In this document: positions 45,718-57,193 of the stretch, in pieces
Numbering within the stretch: the first letter of the stretch is position 1
Layout of the letters: every line of letters begins with the position of its first letter
Notes under the pieces: model-generated
Seen by the model: only the letters and a program-made list of their open reading frames with translations
Database searches by the model: none
What the model was told of the DNA's origin: nothing
Source: Ramazzottius varieornatus
Lineage: Eukaryota; Tardigrada; Eutardigrada; Parachela; Ramazzottiidae
Length of the DNA: 64,000 bases
Direction: 5' to 3'
Assembly: GCA_001949185.1 (NCBI GenBank)
Contig: BDGG01000012.1
Location: 47,908-111,907, forward strand
Made by a program: the position numbers and the translations under genes

Positions 45718-47283
45718 TTAGTCACGGTCGGCTTGTTGTCGCCCTGCTTCAGCTTGTGGCATCCACAGGTGGAATTTGCCTTCGTCCATGCTCTTCCGAA
45801 TGTCCCGGAAGAACTTGAGATACTCATTCAGGTTATGTCTGCAAGAAACGACGTGGGTCTTCACTCTTCAGGCTGCCACACTGTGATCAAGTTGCCAAAA
45901 TTTGACACATTCAAAAACCTACTTACATCATCAGAAGAACACCGGCGTTGATTTCCTCGCACGCAATCAGATGGTGAATGTACGCTCTGGTATACTTTTC
46001 ACACGTGTAGCATCCGCATCTCGTGCTCAAAGAAGTCAAGTCATCGAAATACCTGTCAGAAACGGAAGGTTAGCTTGAAATATTCTTTCATCGTCATGGA
46101 ATATTCCTTCGAGTACTGCTTTTCGTATAGTTGCACTAACCCTTTCTCTGACATTGTCCAGACTTCGAAACAGAAATCTCCCGTCCGTATCAGCGCTTGG
46201 CCTCGATCAGCTAATGCAGCTGGATACGACGTATCAAAGACATCCACACCCATTCTCACCAACTGCACAACAGCCGTCGGTGAGAGTGGTGCATGGATGA
46301 ATCTCGGTTTATCCTTCGGTAGAGACCTTATCGACTCCCGAATCAGTGCTTCGTGTGGTCCAAATAGGCTACTTCCGGTAACTTCCCATTCCTTCCACTT
46401 GGCTATCCACCCAGACCCAAAGCCATCTATCACGAAACCGTCCACCTTTCTGTTAGCTGCCTCTAGACAGAAATTTTTCCTTCTCCAAGGATCACTGCCT
46501 CCGCCAACGGTGGCTAGTACAGGGTAGTGCGAGGAGCGGTCTTTCATCAGCTCTAGACAGCGATCTAACCACCGTAGAGAACTGTCGTAGGACTTGGTCA
46601 AACGTTGGTTCGAGGAACCTTCCATCTCCGTATCCATATCACACATGATCTGAACGGAGTCCGGCTTGAGCTTGTCTTGCATATCCATGAACTGTTCCGG
46701 CGTGAGCTGAAAAGCAATATAAAAACACGAAATAGACGCCCGTTGAAAGAACGACCATCCAACTTTCCCAAGTGGCGCATGCTTCCAGCTGATACCATTG
46801 AGAATGTGCGTTGGTTGGGAAAACGATCTGGTCGATTATTCATATCTGCTGCATTTCTTCCCTCTTACATATGTATAATACAACGGAACGTACCTTCTTC
46901 TTACCCGTACGATTCCATATCCCTATCGTTGCTTTCTCATTCATCGCGGGTTTCAGCGGAACGAGTGGATCGTGCAGACTCATATAAACGACGGAAGATG
47001 GATATCCAACGAATGCGCCGACTGACTTCTCGTAGCCGGCCAGCGCATCGGCGAAGACCGACGCCGTGGAAAGCGTCATGTTCAGAGGTATACAGGATAG
47101 TGAATCTTTGACATACTGCAGATCGTCCGGTGTAAGGTGAGGAATACTGCCGAAGTGTGTATGGAAGAAACAGCCGGGTGTCTCCACTTGGCACTCTTGT
47201 CCGGACTGGCCACGAAGCTTCAGTACGCCGCGACGAATCACTGGAAATTCTGATGAGGATACTTCATTGACCGAAAACTCCAT
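45718..47283 (-). CDS. QTRT2: Queuine tRNA-ribosyltransferase accessory subunit 2
   Basis: Four exons: 47283-46894, 46706-46141, 46052-45927, 45838-45718; phases agree, 400 aa (human 415). QTRT2 pairs with QTRT1 to insert queuine at the wobble position of GUN-anticodon tRNAs; in mammals the pair is at the outer mitochondrial membrane. Start MEFSVNEV aligns with human MKLSLTKV; an upstream in-frame ATG at 47334 would add 17 residues. Seen: CFFHTHFGSIPHLTPDDLQY, YMSLHDPLVP, DGFVIDGFGSG, VDVFDTSYPAALADRGQALI, and the zinc site CGCYTCEKYTRAYIHHLI with C-x-C-x2-C and the conserved His. The active-site Asp of QTRT1 is not expected in this subunit. It is transcribed away from RBFA; a hAT-like element sits between them. 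Confidence 0.95.
46733..46845. mobile_element. Family-A hairpin MITE
   Basis: QTRT2 intron 1. Left CAACTTTCCCAAGTGGCGC, loop with TTCCAGCTGATACC; right arm changed to GTGCGTTGGTTGGG then AAAACGATCTGGTCGA. Confidence 0.75.
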
Positions 47284-48524
47284 CTCTTTCCGTAGGAAAT
47301 CAGTTTTCTGTCTGTATAACGAACAGGACGACATCGAAGTGGCTAACCAAACGCCGGTAGAGTACGCTTATATATTACGCACCTAACTTCGGTCATCCGG
47401 CTCCGCAGTGCGAACAAGTACCGCATTCACCAGAGTTCAAGTTATCGGCACACCGAAGGCACAAGCATTTAGCTTCAGGATAAAGCAAGTGCTGTGGACG
47501 GATCGTTTGCTTCCCTGGTGATTCGCGAGAAGCAATCGATCTGAGACTTCTGAGTTAGCCAACGGAGAAAAAACGTAAACAAACTCGAAAAAGTTCGAGT
47601 CCTCAAATCTCGAAACTGCGATAACATGATCGAGCACCATCAGGTTGTCATTGGCCAGTTTAACGAAGCCCAGCATGTAACTGGATGAATTTCTATTAAA
47701 TTCCGTCTAGCGGCAAAAGCGCAAACCCTTTTTTACCGCACCGTGCTGTGCAGAGTGTGGTGCTGGCAAGTGGCAACGATACGGTATATCGATATCGTAT
47801 CGAAATATATCGAATCTTTTCGATACAATATGCGGCAGATATCGTGCCGAAAATATCGACATGAAGCTTATATCGAATAACGCAATGGAATATTCGGCGA
47901 TATCGTATCGCGCCATATCGATATATTTTCGATATATCGGTATTTTGCTGAATGGCAAACTAGCCAGTGACATCTCGTTTACGGAAGACTATGGTTGATT
48001 CCAAAACCTGATTTTGGCCATGGTGTACCGAGCACACTCCGCCCATTCGGTTCTGGTACTAATTCTGTCCAGGTTTCCATGTGTTTGAAGTCTTGGTATA
48101 ATCATGTCTTTGCTGCATCTGACGCTTTCGATCTTACTAATACTTTATGTGGAAATCGGCTTCCTGAGGTTTTGGGCTTGAACCAGTGGAATTCCGAAAA
48201 ACTAAAATTCCAGAAATATCGATATTGCTGCGATATGATGCGATATATTGAAAATACGGTATCGGTAAAATATCGCATCGAAATGTCGATATCGAATGAA
48301 TATCGAAGACCGCAATAAAATATCCGCCGATATTGTATCGAAAAATATGGTATTGAATTCTATCGTATTTTTGCCAGCGCTAGCAGAGTGCCAGAGACCG
48401 GAGTCTGCAGACCAGTCTCCTTCAGCTTCGATTCTTTCTGCACCTTCACTCACGAACCTTCGGTGATAATCATCGACCGTTTGTTTAGTACAGTACTTGC
48501 AAGCCCTTGAACAGCTAAGCGGTG
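47284..48524. other. Divergent interval QTRT2/RBFA
   Basis: 1.2 kb between outward-facing start codons, half of it occupied by the hAT-like element. The flanking parts (47284-47749, 48391-48524) hold no supportable gene and should contain both promoters. Confidence 0.5.
47758..48382. mobile_element. hAT-like non-autonomous transposon
   Basis: 625 bp flanked by a perfect 8-bp duplication GCAGAGTG (47750-47757 and 48383-48390). Termini are T(G/A)G(T/C)GCTGGCAA inverted repeats: TGGTGCTGGCAA on the left and TAGCGCTGGCAA read inward from the right. Eight-bp duplications and short TIRs with an internal TGGCAA are hAT hallmarks. Subterminal regions of about 180 bp on each side are packed with TATCG/CGATA motifs, including three TATCGATA palindromes. 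The 200-bp centre has an ORF without transposase features, so the element needs a helper. Confidence 0.9.
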
Positions 48525-49693
48525 ATGGCAGCCGTCTCACCTTGTATAACACGCTGCCTGCGTCGACCTTACATGCGGACTGTGCTTTCTTCTCCCTTCA
48601 ACGACACATCGGTTTCCAGCTTCCACAGCGATGCACCATTGTGCGTGTCCGGAGTTCCCCAGTGGGTAGCCAACAGCAAGATCACTCGCAAGGCTAACAA
48701 GCAGCTGACCAAGATGATTAACAGGACTGTCGAACGGTGAGGACTAATTATAATAGTTGTTCTCCGAAGCGCGTTTCTTGGCTATTCTTCTGTTTCGCAG
48801 CGAGAAAATAAGGAAATCAGCAGGCCAGATGATGGATCCTACAAAGGTAGGAATTGTGAATTTTCGCTGAGTTTTTCAGTGCACCAATGCAGTTAGAACG
48901 TGTGGTCAGAAGTGGCAACTTAATATTATCTGGTTGCAGTTCGAATACGACACTCCATGGAGCTCCCATCGTGTTCGGGAGTTCGAGCCAAGACGGGTCC
49001 GGGTAGTCGAGCATCTTCTAATGAGCCACATCTCGGAACTTTTAGCTACTGAAGAGTTCAGCTCGGACTTCGTCGATCTGTCTGTCGAAATAACTACGGT
49101 AAGCGTCTTTTCCTGCCGCCGAAGAAGATCTCAAGCCGAGTTGTGGTTTATCTCGCACCACTTCAGGTCCAGCTTGCGAAAGGCTATGGTCTCGTCAACG
49201 TTCTCTGGATTCCCATCAACAACGCGCCAAACCAAGTTGCCTACGATAAACTACGCGCCTTGTCCGCTCGCTTGCGGTTCGTGTTTACGAAACAAGTAGA
49301 AACTGTCGTACTGGGTATGTATGGGCGTTCTGTTTGCATAGGCAAGAGCTAAACGCAATGCAGCTCATGGGTAAAGTTCCCCGGATAGAGTTCGTGCAGG
49401 ACCGGACCGCCACTAGGTTACGGGAACTCGAAGCGAACTTCAGCCAAGTTGAGTTCGACCAGCCACCCGCCGACGGACTTGACTTCACAGAAGGGGACAT
49501 CATGGAGATAACGGTGTCGGCCCACCCGGTGAAAGGAGTCCAGACGACGGTGACAGGCACGGAAATTAACCCTCTCGACTTCGGAGATCTTCCGGAGAAG
49601 CGTCACGACCTTGGCGGACTCGATCGGGATGCCATGATGAATCAGCTCATTGGAACAACCAACAAGCCGTTCAAAAAACCTGCTCGAGCCTAA
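48525..49693 (+). CDS. RBFA: Mitochondrial ribosome-binding factor A
   Basis: Five exons: 48525-48736, 48801-48846, 48940-49098, 49167-49314, 49347-49693; phases agree, 303 aa. RBFA helps mature the small mitochondrial ribosomal subunit near its 12S rRNA decoding region. The Arg-rich N-terminus (MAAVSPCITRCLRRPYMRTV) suits import. The KH-like core is seen in RRVRVVEHLLMSHISELLAT (the family's first helix), FVDLSVEITTVQLAKGYGLV, ALSARLRFVF and MGKVPRIEFVQDRTATRLRE, which matches human NVPPIVFVQDKGNAALAEL. The C-terminal acidic/polar extension ends LGGLDRDAMMNQLIG, like human CGIDHEALNKQIM. Intron 4 would be only 32 nt (49315-49346); without it the frame closes at once. Confidence 0.92.
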
Positions 49694-50373
49694 TCAGGGT
49701 TATACTTTCGTTTTTGTTCGATAATGAGGGTTTTGTCGAATTGGAAGATCGGCTCTTTTCTGTGTTTTGTGTCGTCCTTCAGCTACCTGGATACAGCGGG
49801 CTGTAATTCTAACGAGGCGGGTCGGTATGCAGGTGTGTGGGATCTGGTGTGATATTGTTCGCTGAACGCTCGGTTGCTCCGTTTGTTTGGGTTTGAATTT
49901 TACATTCTCAAGAAGAAATAACGGTAGATAAAAGACATCGAGACCAGAAAAAAACTAGAAATAAAGCGAGAGATTCGGAAGACTGGCAGCATCTTCCAGC
50001 TAACAAAGATACTGCGAATATCTTGAAACATGCAAAAACGCGTACAAAGAGAGCAGAAAAGGTAAGGAGTAAGTAATACAACGTACTGTACTACTGAAAG
50101 TAAAGCTTCTACAAACTGCAAATAATATCCAAATAGATTCGTTAGACTGGAAAATATGACACTTGGCGCAGAATGCATTCTGCAGTTGAGATTCTAACAA
50201 ACGAGATTTGGTCACTGGAGAAAAAGAGGCAAAACTTTGGAGGTAATAGCTAAGAGAAATCAAATAGGTTTAAACGTCAAGGCATAAAAAGAAGATAACG
50301 TGGGTCTCGACGCATTGCATGCGGGTCAATACATCGCTCGTTGAGTTCACTTCCCGCATGCTCTTTCTTGCTT
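49694..50373. other. Intergenic stretch
   Basis: 680 bp between RBFA and the NHL gene (convergent). A family-B copy lies at 49780-49840. Otherwise AT-rich with no gene seen. Confidence 0.5.
49780..49840. repeat. Family-B hairpin
   Basis: CTACCTGGATACAGC and TCGGTATGCAGGTGTG; left arm has changes. Confidence 0.55.
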
Positions 50374-53300
50374 CTAATATCCACGGTAGGTCGCCGTAGA
50401 GTCCACCAAAGTATTGGACGTGTTGGTCCATTCCAGGGACGAGTTCGAGTTCCCACCGACCTCCGAAACCCCGTCGAAGTCGTGCAGAAGGTTCGTGATC
50501 AGAACAATGTTATTGTTCGTTGCTGAAACAAAATCATACGTTAAATAATTTTCTTCGTTTTCATTCTCAAACTTTATTCCGAAAGACGGGTGCTCTAATG
50601 TCCACTTCACAAACTAATCACTGACTATAACTGGGAGGTCGGCAAACAGACTCGACCAAATCGTCTTCCCAAGTGGCGCAAGTTTCCAGCCAATACTAAT
50701 GCGAACGCGCGCTCAAGAATGATCTGACCGAGTTTATCTGCCAGGCTCCCCACTTTCTTGAACCTACCGGCGGTGATCAAGTTTCCTTCGTCGGTGAGGA
50801 AAAGTCCGCAGCAGCGACTAACCTGTAAGAAGAAAACATTTCAAGCAAGAACCGCTAGAAGAATGAATGGTCAAGAACAATGGCTTCTTTGCACGTACCT
50901 TCATGTGCGGAAGTTCGTAGTCCGCCGCCAATTTTCCTTGAGGAGTCCAGACCGAGACATGGAAGCGGTTCCCGTGAGTGTCCGCCACGATGACGTCTCC
51001 GTTGTCAGAGACATCAATACCATTGGGATAGAAAATTATCCCCGGGAAGTCGCTGCCGATTCTCTGCAGCTGCTTGCCCTGATTGTCAAAGACACAGACA
51101 CAGTGGCCTAAAAAGTCACAGATGTAAAAAGTATCGTTATGGACGAGGATGTCCGACGGTTCGTCCATGGACTGCTCCAGCGAGAAGTTGAACAGGATCC
51201 GGCCTTCTTGCGTTAAGACCAGACACTGCGAAGGCTGGTTCTCGACCGCCACGATCTGAAAATATGCCGAATAAAATAACACAAACACTAGAAGACCGGC
51301 AAAGGAAACGCACAACACCGCGTCACCTCAAGTGGCGTACGCTTCCAGCCAATTTTTATTGGAAAGCGTTTGTTAACTTTTGAGAACTTCTGTTGCTTAT
51401 AAGCGGTAGATGGGAAACCGTGTAGTGAGATGTTACGTACCAAGCCACGGTAGACTGTCAAGCCCACAAAGAGCGCCCCGCGAACTTGGCGCACTTGCGT
51501 CAAGTAGATGCCTTCTCGGGAGAAGATCTGCAGACGAGAGCACTCGCGACCTCGATCGCTGACGACCACCCGGTTCATGTCTTCGATGAAAGCCACTTTT
51601 CGTGGCTGCCACAAGCGACCTTTGCGATAGCCACTAGTACCCCAAGACATCAACAAAGTACCTTTCTGGTCGAAGATCTGGATGCGATTGTTCATCGTAT
51701 CTGTAAAAACCCGGGAAAGTTGATCTTTCAAAATTCCGCTTCTCATAGAAGAAAAGTTGTTCTCTTGTACCTGCCACGATAATTTCTCCTTTGATTCCCA
51801 GGCAAAAGCCATGGGGAGAATCCAGCTCTCCTGGAGCAGCACCAGTCTCTCCGAAGCGAGACCTATGATAAAACGATAAAAATCACTATCATATTCTGAC
51901 AATTCGAGGACAGCTTTTTCAGTGGTTACTGTGTTCAAGTCTGCTTACAGCATTTCCAGTTCTTTTCGTGGGATCAATTGTCGATCGCTCGCCTGTTTCG
52001 ATACTGCAGTCTTCCCACCGGCCGAAGAACCATGGCGTCCGCCAGCACCATTGCGATCGTTTCTGGGCGAAGCTCCTCGATCGGTGCCATAGTTGCGGGT
52101 GCTCTGACGAGTACCGGACTGTATTCCACTCATAGTATTAAAGCCCGACTGGGAGGTTCGTACGATGTTCGAACCCTGGAAGTAGTCGCTGTTGCTGGTA
52201 TTGCTACCCCCGCCACCGTACAGCAAAGACTGGCCACCAAAGGACGCCACCGAGCTCGCGCCGCTGTTACAGCGATGTTGTCCAAATGGCGTTTCCTGAG
52301 CCAACTGTCTTCCGTAATCCGCATCTGGAAAAACAGAGACATGAGAAGAGACAGAAGCCTGCACTGATGCACCACACGACTTCAAGAAAAGCGACCCAGA
52401 GACTTGAAACGTGAGAAACTGCAAAAACGAGCTCTACAGTCAACGTCAATATCCTGCAACACAGACTGACTTGATTGATGGAAGGTGACACAGTGCAATA
52501 GGATGTCACTACAAGTGACGGGAATGAAACCAATCAAACTAAACGCAGCCAGCATCATTTTGAACCCTAGTGCAGATTATTTTGAATGAGTTGATCTTCC
52601 CCCGTAGCGGGATGATCAAGAGCTGATCTTAACTTTCTAAAACGGCCAAGTTGACCCGCCTCGCGAACTAATAACTATGGCCGTAAAAGAATCGATAAAA
52701 AATGTTGGATGGGTTGGCCAGGAGGCTAAAAGTACCACCCATCGGTAGATGAAACAGAGCTTAATCAAACGGTAGCACGAACAAGAGCTACTGAACAATT
52801 CTACATCAACCGTGGTCCGTGAAGAGATCTCAGAACTTACATGGATTCTGGTATCGCCCAGCGTTCTTGTCATTCCGAGCGTATTCTGGCGAGCTCTTGG
52901 AAGATCTGGGACTGTAGGTGTCACTTCCCGAAGACCACGGAGAAGAGTAGTGCCCGTTGACCTGCTTGGTTGGCTGTGACGAATAGCTGGACCAGTTGTT
53001 GGATTGCGCCCTGCCCGGAACCGAACGATTATTCCGATCCACCAGAACACCTCCCGCGGACCAGTTGGGCTGGTTACGGACAGCATAGTGCAGGACAGGA
53101 GATCCAGGAGGAAACGGCGACAACGGTGGGTGGGGAATGCCCGTGTCACAGCTGCACTGGAAGCGACTTCGGTTACCGGAAGACGACGACGAAATGGCCG
53201 ACGAAGCGAAAGGATTTTCCATAAAGTTGTTCGCTTGCGCGCCTACAAAACATATCCACGAACTGGTCAAAGTTCAGAGCATGGTCTTTCTTACCTCCGA

Positions 53301-53595
53301 AGGCTCCGTTGTTGACGAATGGTCCTGTAAGCTGGTTGGTGGAGGCAGGACGAGTAACTGACGAAGGATCGGCCATGGAGTCATTCCCCAACAAGTTTGC
53401 CACTTCGGCAGCGTCCCAATCGTACGTCTTCAAGCCATCGCCGTTCTTCAGGGACATGGAAGAGAAGGCTCGCGATGCGGAGGAGACGGCTTCGGATGAA
53501 GGGGACGTCGTGGTGCCGTAGAAGAGGTTGTTGTTGCTGTTGAGATTGGCCAAGCCGTAACTTCCGGTGTAGTCGCGCGTTGTCGTGCTGGTCAT
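50374..53595 (-). CDS. NHL-repeat protein of the Brat/TRIM-NHL group
   Basis: Eight exons: 53595-53295, 53242-52841, 52324-51949, 51862-51771, 51700-51441, 51255-50899, 50822-50768, 50522-50374; phases agree, 663 aa. Brat-type proteins bind RNA through the NHL propeller and repress translation, controlling differentiation. Residues 1-355 are disordered, rich in Ser/Asn/Gly. The NHL propeller spans ~360-620: [130 protein letters not shown]; these track Drosophila Brat almost block by block. No RING or B-box precedes it within the model; upstream exons could be missing, since an acceptor-like TACTAG sits just before the ATG and an assembly gap lies 255 bp upstream. Ends with a 45-residue polar tail not in Brat. 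Confidence 0.9.
50630..50752. mobile_element. Family-A hairpin MITE
   Basis: NHL gene intron 7. Ends CTGGGAGGTCGGCAAACAG and TTTATCTGCCAGGCTCCCC; left core CCCAAGTGGCGCAAG; right core eroded to CGCGCGCTCAAG. Confidence 0.8.
51289..51390. mobile_element. Family-A hairpin, half copy
   Basis: NHL gene intron 5. AGAAGACCGGCAAAGGAAAC, CTCAAGTGGCGTACG, TTCCAGCCAA are present; the right half is replaced by unrelated sequence. Confidence 0.65.
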
Positions 53596-54098
53596 GCTAG
53601 TAAAATTGGTCAGTCTAAAACAAGAAAAAGGATAAAACGAAGCGGGAAATAAAAGATGTCAAGACAAAGAAAACATCTAGGCTCATCGTCCATTCATTTC
53701 CGGCGATGAGCTAATTCAATCTGGAACAAAACAGACGCGAACAAAAACAAAGATGGCGAAGATGAATGGCGTCGCTACTTGCGAGCACGTGCTGAAAAGG
53801 TGATCTGCAAAAACTTCTGATTTCGCGTTCTGGCTTAATTGATTTCCGGCNNNNNNNNNNNNNNNNNNNNNNNNNNNNNNNNNNNNNNNNNNNNNNNNNN
53901 AGGCCGCGAGTAAGTAGGCGCGTGTCCGACCGATGACGTAATCGCAGTAACACGAGGCCGTTCCCGCTCAGCCACGACGGTCTCTGACGTCATCGAAAAA
54001 CGCTGATTACTAGATCGCGGCGAGGTATCCTATGGGCGCGATATCCTATGGTACATGAGGAGATACCGTTGATTCTTTTTAATGGAAGGTTTCATAAT
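53596..54098. other. Interval with assembly gap
   Basis: Between the NHL gene start and the COG1 stop. Positions 53851-53900 are N, so gene content on either side of the gap may be incomplete; a 5' exon of the NHL gene could lie here. Confidence 0.6.
53851..53900. other. Assembly gap (50 N)
   Basis: Fifty consecutive N. The round length suggests a placeholder and not a measured distance. Confidence 0.98.
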
Positions 54099-56658
54099 TT
54101 ACGTTTTCATGTTAGCGGACAAAGGCAACAAATTAAAAGACACATTCAGTGGAGACAATCCCAAAGAACCCTGCAACGACGCTTTAGAAGCCTCTATCCG
54201 AGCGTTCAGAGCCGGAGTCACATGGCCCGGAACATTCTCCAAACTTATCAAAGAAAAATAGCAGCTCTTGACAGCAGCTGCATGCAACGCCGCGTGCTGA
54301 TCCAAATGTGGCAATAGAATATTGTAATCTATTTGATCAATAAAACTAGAAATTCTATCAACGATATTCTGCAACGTCCTGGACATTCCCACCGGCAGAC
54401 CCTTTCTTCCGCGCACAAACGCTCCCACCACCTTCACGTCGAATATCAACTGCAAGGCCTGGTTTTTCTTCATCGCACCATGCTTCAAACCACCCACAAA
54501 GGTTTCGTAAACGGAAGCTACGAGACTGAAACACCGACTGGGAACAGTCGACTGCGAAACGTTTTGATTAGCAGCGAACCCAATGAGGCTTTCATGCAAC
54601 AACCGCAAAGCAGAGTGAAGACACGTCGAAGCTTTCGTGGGAACCTTGACGGAAAACTGCACTGCCTTCCCTGCATCGTCTGTTTCTTCCAGTGTGAATG
54701 TCTGGAAAGGCAAGGTGTCGGTTGACCACTTCAGAGCATCCAAGTTTTCCTCCAGCGATTTCCCAAACTTTCCTCTGAAATTGTCTAAAGTTAGAGTTAA
54801 CCACTGTTCGAACAGCACATCCGAACAAGCATTCAGTTCTTTCTTCAGGACTTCGGCCAACGTTCCTCGGACGGAAGAACCATCCAGCTGAGGTATCGAC
54901 TTGCTTGTCACGTTTCGGAGGAAGGCGTGAAGCCAGGACAGGGTTCTTGGTCGATCCGGAGAACTGGACTCTTCGGGCAGGTACTGGACGGTCTTGGTAA
55001 GGTGCTGCATGAAATCCGTTGCTGCTTCTGTCGTAGTATGATCTATCCATGTTGTCGAGCTCCGATCATGCAGGTTTGTTGAAGCGGATTCGACTTCCAC
55101 AATGAACGCTGTCAGGTCAGAAAGCAGGTGCGTCGATGGATCGGAAGCGACGCTGGTGTCTCGTTCTTTCGGTCTTCCCTGTCGTTTTACACTGCCTAAA
55201 ACCAAATCCTAATTACACAATAAGAAACTCACAAGTTTAGTCAGGTGAAAAAAGGTTTCGGAGCGATGAGTAAACCTGGAAATTTTGGCCGCGCAGAAGG
55301 ACGGAGAGTCGCTGCTATTTCGACTCCGGTCAATGATGGGACGAAAGGTCCCATCGCGTTCAGATTTCTGAACGTCTGATCATCCTTCTGGTTGTGTACG
55401 CTGCTTCGAAGAGAAGATGTTGTGTCTGCCAGTATTTTTTCTAATTTCTCCCGCAGCACAATGGAAAATCTTTGACGTATGGAATTCTCCAGCAAACTGC
55501 TCAGCCTCTCCATCTCACTGGGGTAGTCTGCCATTATATTCTCGACGGACGAACTGCAGTCTTCCTGTCCCTGAAGAGCCTCTGTGACTATGGTGTGAAC
55601 CTCGACTACTGACTGGATGGACGGAAGGAGATTCAGAACTTGCGGTAGGTTCTCCACAGTCATAGAGGTTACCTGATCGAACCATTCGAGCATAGTTTTC
55701 TCGGTATTTCCCCCGACCGGAAGTAAGCAGCTTTCTGCAGCTGCCGTCCCCACACCGTCGAAGTAACTTTTGAGAGGCGTCAAAAATGTGTCAGGAAGGT
55801 TCGGGAATAATTCTTGGAATATTCTGGGCTGTGCTTGTCTGCAAAAGTCGCTCAAAAAGCGAACGAGTCGACCGGAAGTAAAGACTTCTTGAACACTCCG
55901 GAACGTCTCCAGTATCGACAGCAACGTTAAATGCACTACACAACAATGGAAAAACGTCAGTAAACGTTCTGAATTCGGGTTAAAGACGTTCTCATACCTG
56001 TTTCTTTTACGGAATGGTTCGACGAAGTTGTAAGGAAGTCATTTATGATGGCTGTTCTGACGGAAAGAAACTGCGGGAGGATATCCATCGTTTTTGCTGT
56101 ACTGTTGAGCACCATGAGTGATACAAAGTAGCCGGAAATTTCTTGTCGTTCGAAAGAGACTGCTCGGAGACACTTGAATACATCCGCGCTGATGAAGTTG
56201 CTGTACGCTCGGAGGAAGGTCCACTGCGTATCTTCACTCACTCTCGGCCTTTCGATGTTCCGCTGCCACACGAGACTGCGGACAAACGCGTAGGTCAAAG
56301 CTGCCGTTAATGTATCACAGTTATCCAGACACTGCATGATGGTTTCCGGGGCAAGCAATAAAGCGGAACTGAGCGCGTCGTTCAGCGGAGCTACCCGATG
56401 ATTGATGTGGGAGATTGCTTTCTCGGTAGTGACTGGGGTAACTTCGACGCTGCGAAAATGGTTCAGATGGTCCACAACATTTGTGATGGATCTGTGCATG
56501 CCTTGTATCTTGTCAGCAGCGTCGATGAGATCGCGGTAACGGACGCTGACCAGCTCTCGTAGCTCTTCTTTCTTCCGCTCGACATCGGTGCGCAATTTCT
56601 TCTCGATTTCTTTCAGCTCCGCCAAGGTGTGCTTCCTACACAGCGAATCGACGTCCAT
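54099..56658 (-). CDS. COG1: Conserved oligomeric Golgi complex subunit 1
   Basis: Three exons: 56658-55998, 55935-55276, 55195-54099; phases agree, 805 aa (human about 980). COG1 joins the two lobes of the COG tether that returns glycosylation enzymes within the Golgi. The N-terminal coiled coil is diagnostic: LRTDVERKKEELRELVSVRY followed by RDLIDAADKIQGM matches human EIEHKKEELRQMVGERYRDLIEAADTI. Middle parts are helical (VFKCLRAVSFERQEISGYFV; FLSDFCRQAQPRIFQELFP), and the C-terminus retains FIDQIDYNILLPHLDQHAAL. It is shorter than the vertebrate protein mainly in the C-terminal half. Head to head with the FABP gene. Confidence 0.88.
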
Positions 56659-57193
56659 CTTCTGTCCTTTCTCTTCAGCTCCTCCGGCTCATACTTTCGC
56701 TTTACGCCTTCTCACGCTGACTGAGACTGACCTAGGAAACAGGAACATGGTAGAGTGAGGGACAGAGGAACATTTCTGCATAATCCACGACTCACGAGGC
56801 CTAGGAAGAAAACGTGGACAAAATTAGCAATCATTTCCAATCGATCAACAATCAAGCTTGGTTGACGTGGGCCATCCACTTCCAGTAACCAGTCCAAAAC
56901 CGACACCGCTGAATCCTGGAAGTCGGTCTCAGGGGGTTAGCCGATTGAACCTGCATTCGCGACGGGGCCACAAACTCGGCTACGGGTATGTACCGATCAG
57001 TTCGCCCTACACAACTGCATTGGTCAAGCCGATGAACGAGGCCAACCCTCCGATATGGAAGATTTGCCTGGCAGCAAGCTGCTTGCCAAAGCCCAAAGGG
57101 TCTTTAACTTATCTTCTTCTTTTCTGTAGTACTCGAAGCCCTTGCATTCCCGGTCGTTCGGCAACCGCTGCTCTTCTGAATCCCCGCTCTGCG
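56659..57193. promoter_or_regulatory. Head-to-head interval COG1/FABP
   Basis: 535 bp between outward-facing start codons. A plus-strand frame is open from 56858 into the FABP ORF, but its residues are Pro/Arg-rich without any family match, so it is taken as untranslated. Confidence 0.4.

Noticed and set aside
47995-48318. 107-codon ORF inside the hAT-like element
   Set aside because: No DDE residues, no zinc finger, no dimerisation motif; half of it is the TATCG-rich repeat.
56858-57193. N-terminal extension of the FABP gene
   Set aside because: Open by chance; FABPs start just before the first beta strand, as the ATG at 57194 provides.
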